Positions 61,384-64,000 of a stretch of 64,000 nucleotides of DNA are shown one piece after another. Origin of the DNA: CAVWSM01 sp963799425. Its GTDB lineage: Bacteria; Actinomycetota; Actinomycetes; Jiangellales; Jiangellaceae. The position numbers and the translations under genes were made by a program. Positions within the stretch are counted from its first letter, which is position 1; the number at the start of each line of letters is the position of its first letter. The notes under the pieces were generated by a model, which ran no database searches, was not told where the DNA came from, and was given only the letters and a program-made list of their open reading frames with translations. The stretch covers positions 1 through 64,000 of the forward strand of contig CAWCXA010000017.1 of NCBI GenBank assembly GCA_963799425.1. The letters run 5' to 3'.

Positions 61384-62256
61384 ATGACGACAACACGCTT
61401 GCTGGAAACCGCCGGTGCGGACATCGCCTACGACGTCGACGGCCCGCTGCCCACCGTTGATGGGCGCCCACCGCTGTTCATGATCGGCCAGCCGATGGAC
61501 GCCAGCGGGTTTCGTACGTTGGCGTCGCACTTCCCCGACCGGACCGTGGTCACCTATGACCCGCGTGGCCTGGGCCGCAGCACCCGTAAGGACGGCCGGG
61601 TCGACAACGCGCCCATGGTCCAGGCCGATGATGTGCACGCCGTGATCGAGGCGCTGGGTGTCGGGCCGGTCGACATGTTCGCGAGCAGCGGTGGCGCGGT
61701 GGCGGCGCTCGCACTCGTGTCCGCATACCCCGGCGACGTGACCACCCTGGTGGCGCACGAGCCCCCGCTGATTCCGGTGCTTCCCGATGCTGAGGCTGCT
61801 GAGCGCGCCCGCGCCGGGGTTCGGGACGCGTACGAGGCTGGGGGGTCGGGTGCCGGGATGGCGGCGTTCATCGCGATGACGTCGTGGCAGGGCGAGTTCA
61901 CCGACGACTACTTCGCCCAGCCGGCGCCGGATCCCGCCGTGTTCGGGATGCCGACCGATGACGACGGCTCCCGTGATGACCCGCTGCTGTCCGACAGGTC
62001 CTGGGCCGTCTCTAGCTACCGCCTCGATGTCAACGCGCTGGCCGCGGCGCCGACACGCATCGTGATTGCTGTGGGCGAGGAGTCCATGGGTACCTTCACC
62101 GGACGCACCACGGTGGCCACCGCCGAGTTGCTCGGCCAGCAGGCGACAGACTTCCCGAGCCACCACGGTGGGTTCATGGGCGGCGAGTTCGGTTACGCCG
62201 GCCAACCCGAGGCGTTCGCGCGCAAACTGCGCGAGGTCCTCGACGACGACAACTGA
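61384..62256 (+). CDS. Alpha/beta hydrolase
   Basis: A 290-residue alpha/beta-hydrolase-fold protein. The oxyanion region is FMIGQPMDASG, the nucleophile elbow MFASSGGAVAAL (Ser near residue 100), and the C-terminal His in FPSHHGGFMGGE; DPRGLGRS is typical. It hydrolyses an ester or similar bond of unknown substrate. ATG 61384 follows GGGAGGAG. A -10-like TATGGT lies about 40 bp upstream. Confidence 0.87.
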   Translation: MTTTRLLETAGADIAYDVDGPLPTVDGRPPLFMIGQPMDASGFRTLASHFPDRTVVTYDPRGLGRSTRKDGRVDNAPMVQADDVHAVIEALGVGPVDMFASSGGAVAALALVSAYPGDVTTLVAHEPPLIPVLPDAEAAERARAGVRDAYEAGGSGAGMAAFIAMTSWQGEFTDDYFAQPAPDPAVFGMPTDDDGSRDDPLLSDRSWAVSSYRLDVNALAAAPTRIVIAVGEESMGTFTGRTTVATAELLGQQATDFPSHHGGFMGGEFGYAGQPEAFARKLREVLDDDN

Positions 62257-62270
62257 CGCGGTGCACCGCG
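62257..62270. other. 14-bp perfect palindrome
   Basis: CGCGGTGCACCGCG directly follows the hydrolase stop codon. Possibly a small terminator stem or a protein site in the gap between two convergent hydrolase genes. Confidence 0.4.
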
Positions 62271-62330
62271 CGTGTCAGGCGCAGCACGCCGAGGCGGACA
62301 GCACGTATCCGACTCAACTGCCCCCTTGGG

Positions 62331-63110
62331 CTATGGGCTGCTCAAGAACGGTGCGACTGACTCCGCGATCTCAGATGGTGACAGCTCATGGGTAGCCGCC
62401 GGCAGCGGCTGATATCGAGCGTTCGGCATCACCCGCTCCAGTGCCCGGGCTGTGTCGGGGCTGGTGTCGGGAGCCAGCAGCAGTGTCGGAACCTGGACTG
62501 ATGCCGCCAGGTCGTCGGGCACCAGCCCGTCGCCGAGCATGGCGTAGTCGTACGGGAGGGCACGGGCGCAGTCGACAATGGCGTCACCGGCGGGGGACTG
62601 TAGGTAGCCGGCAGCGTCTTGCGTGGAGAGACCAAGACCGGTCAGGAACATGGCGGCCGCATCCCGGTGATCCCCCTTGTCGTGCAGCGCCTGGATCTGG
62701 GTGGTCTCGGCGGCGAATGCCGCCCGAGCGCCGTTGTCGTTGTGGCCATGCGGTGTAAATGGCGGGTCGGCGAGCACCAGACTTGCGATCGGCGCACCGC
62801 CCGCGGCCGCGCGTAGCGCCAGCGCGGCCCCGGCGGAGTGCCCATACACCCGGACCGACTCGCCGCCGACGGCGATGAGGGCGGCCACATCCTCTACCTC
62901 ACGCTCAACCTCGTACTCGGCGTTGTCGCCGCTTCGTCCCCGGCCGCGCCGGTCGAAGTTGTACACCGTGAAGTGCGCCTCCAACGCTCCTGCCAGTGGC
63001 GCGTAGAAGCCATGGTCGGCGAGTGCGCCGCCAACAATGAGCACCGCAGGCCCGGAACCCGACCTGACATAGGCAATCTGGGTGCCATCGGTCGACGTCA
63101 CACGGTCCAT
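62331..63110 (-). CDS. Alpha/beta hydrolase
   Basis: A 259-residue alpha/beta hydrolase. GGALADHG forms the oxyanion region, YNFDRRGRGRSGDN follows, the nucleophile elbow is VYGHSAGAALAL (Ser about residue 85), and the C-terminal His is in PAATHELSPSEI. ATG 63110 follows GGGGAGGGG. It is convergent with the previous hydrolase and not closely related. Substrate unknown. Confidence 0.87.
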   Translation of the reverse strand: MDRVTSTDGTQIAYVRSGSGPAVLIVGGALADHGFYAPLAGALEAHFTVYNFDRRGRGRSGDNAEYEVEREVEDVAALIAVGGESVRVYGHSAGAALALRAAAGGAPIASLVLADPPFTPHGHNDNGARAAFAAETTQIQALHDKGDHRDAAAMFLTGLGLSTQDAAGYLQSPAGDAIVDCARALPYDYAMLGDGLVPDDLAASVQVPTLLLAPDTSPDTARALERVMPNARYQPLPAATHELSPSEIAESVAPFLSSP

Positions 63111-63501
63111 CAGACCCCTCCCCACGCCGAGCCAGGCGAAACCCTGGCACCCGGAAACTGGTCAAAGGACAAGACTGGACACCTGGCCAGAACTCATCGG
63201 TGACCGGACGCGGCGCCCGAATCTGCCGGATGTCGAGCTGTTCTGCCGCTGATCAATCAGTCGTGACGATGAGAGAGCGGTCTGCTGACATGAGTCGATC
63301 CCCCTGAGTCCAGTGCAAACATCGGCGTGTCGGCGGACGGCCACGGCGCTCCTGCATGGAACATGGCCTCCTATCAGAGGGAGCCGTCATGTCCATGCCG
63401 CCACTCGAACCTCCCTCCATGCGGGTAGGCGACGTTGAGCGAGGCGCGTGTCTGCTCGACCGCCAGAGCACCGCAGCCACAATCGACCGTTGGGCGGAGA
63501 C
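63111..63501. other. Gene-poor region upstream of the AlkD-like gene
   Basis: About 390 bp between the divergent hydrolase and AlkD starts. I see no convincing gene on either strand, no clear repeat and no terminator. The codon pattern of short open frames here is unlike the neighbours; a decayed gene is possible but not shown. Confidence 0.5.
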
Positions 63502-64000
63502 ATGACCAACGCAGACACGGCTGCCGGGTTCATGCGTCGCCTCCACGCTCTTCATGCGGCCGGCGACAAGCGGACGCCGATGCGTGAGATCTTTGCGCTC
63601 GCCAAGGAGTTCATCGGGATGCCGCCAGCTGAGATCGAAACCTTGCTTGAGCGGCCAGAGCATGAAGCCCGAGTCGGCGCCGTCAGCATCATGGACTTCC
63701 AGGCCCGGGCCAAGAGCATTCCCCCGGCTCGCCGCCAGGAGCTGTATGACCTCTACGTCCGGCGGCATGACCTGATCGACACCTGGGATCTTGTAGATCG
63801 CGCAGCACCATCAGTGATCGGCGAATACCTCACTGACAAACCTCGCGACGTGCTGTACCAGTTCGCGCGGTCGCCGAACGCGCTGGTGCGGCGTACCTCG
63901 ATCGTCTCAACGTACGCGTTCATCCGAAAGGGCGACCTCGACGACACGTTCGCCATCGCCGACATCCTCGCCGACGACCCCGATGTCCTCGTCCACAAGG
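63502..64000 (+). CDS. AlkD-like DNA alkylation repair protein, N-terminal part (runs off window)
   Basis: 166 codons are visible from ATG 63502 (GGCGGAG upstream) with no stop before the window end. The helical HEAT-like repeats and the block TWDLVDRAAPSVIGEYL, with MREIFALAKEFIGMP at the start, match the AlkD family of DNA glycosylases that remove bulky or cationic alkylated bases. Conserved Trp-x-x-Val-Asp contains the catalytic Asp. The C-terminal part is outside. Confidence 0.85.
   Translation, partial: MTNADTAAGFMRRLHALHAAGDKRTPMREIFALAKEFIGMPPAEIETLLERPEHEARVGAVSIMDFQARAKSIPPARRQELYDLYVRRHDLIDTWDLVDRAAPSVIGEYLTDKPRDVLYQFARSPNALVRRTSIVSTYAFIRKGDLDDTFAIADILADDPDVLVHK

Noticed and set aside
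63253..63768. A 171-codon minus-strand gene
   Set aside because: It overlaps the start of the AlkD-like gene, whose motifs are clear, and has no ribosome site or domain.

Overview
The window is GC-rich actinobacterial chromosome. Many GTG starts, 4-bp GTGA/ATGA stop-start overlaps, F420-type enzymes, a leaderless-looking leuA leader and the conserved order lepA-hemW-hrcA-dnaJ-rsmE-HIT-phoH-ybeY-era-leuA-recO-uppS point to Actinomycetota. Propionibacteriales/Nocardioidaceae is my best guess; that family-level call is inference, not proof.

Layout. 1-3.7 kb: end of glnD, ffh and a coupled amidohydrolase, closed by a strong bidirectional hairpin. 3.8-9.4 kb (minus strand): a two-component system with an MMPL exporter, a PemK/MazF-like protein and a phosphotransferase. 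9.5-14.8 kb: lepA, a long-chain acyl-CoA synthetase and hemW, with a six-copy tandem repeat. 15-19.8 kb: a sugar ABC importer lacking its own ATPase, coupled to a GH3 beta-N-acetylhexosaminidase. 19.7-30.8 kb: DUF3097, hrcA (CIRCE), dnaJ, rsmE, then HIT-phoH-ybeY-CorC-like-CDA-like-era, interrupted by a minus-strand sigma factor/GerMN-Gmad2 pair. 30.8-41.6 kb: acetyltransferases, leuA with a leucine leader peptide, a secreted phosphodiesterase/5'-nucleotidase fusion, an F420 oxidoreductase, recO and uppS.

41.6-55.9 kb is the most interesting region: a catabolic cluster of eleven genes in three divergently transcribed blocks with a PaaX-family regulator. It encodes a 2-aminobenzoate-CoA ligase, a fused FAD-monooxygenase/Old-Yellow-Enzyme protein (2-aminobenzoyl-CoA monooxygenase/reductase type), a Rid-family protein, a MenB/BadI-like ring hydrolase, a 3-oxoadipyl-CoA-thiolase-like enzyme, two SDRs, two further CoA-forming enzymes and a B12 mutase catalytic subunit with an altered active site. 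I propose aerobic anthranilate degradation without oxygenolytic ring cleavage: anthraniloyl-CoA is hydroxylated and reduced, deaminated, hydrolytically opened to 4-oxopimelyl-CoA, rearranged by the mutase to 2-methyl-3-oxoadipyl-CoA and thiolysed to propionyl-CoA and succinyl-CoA. The last two steps are a new hypothesis. All three divergent promoter regions carry a GACGACC(A/G)TC motif, a candidate operator.

56-64 kb: malate synthase, isocitrate lyase and a RamB-like regulator (glyoxylate cycle), a frameshifted DHFR-family pseudogene, two alpha/beta hydrolases and the start of an AlkD-like DNA repair gene running off the end. No tRNA, rRNA, CRISPR, insertion sequence or prophage was recognised.
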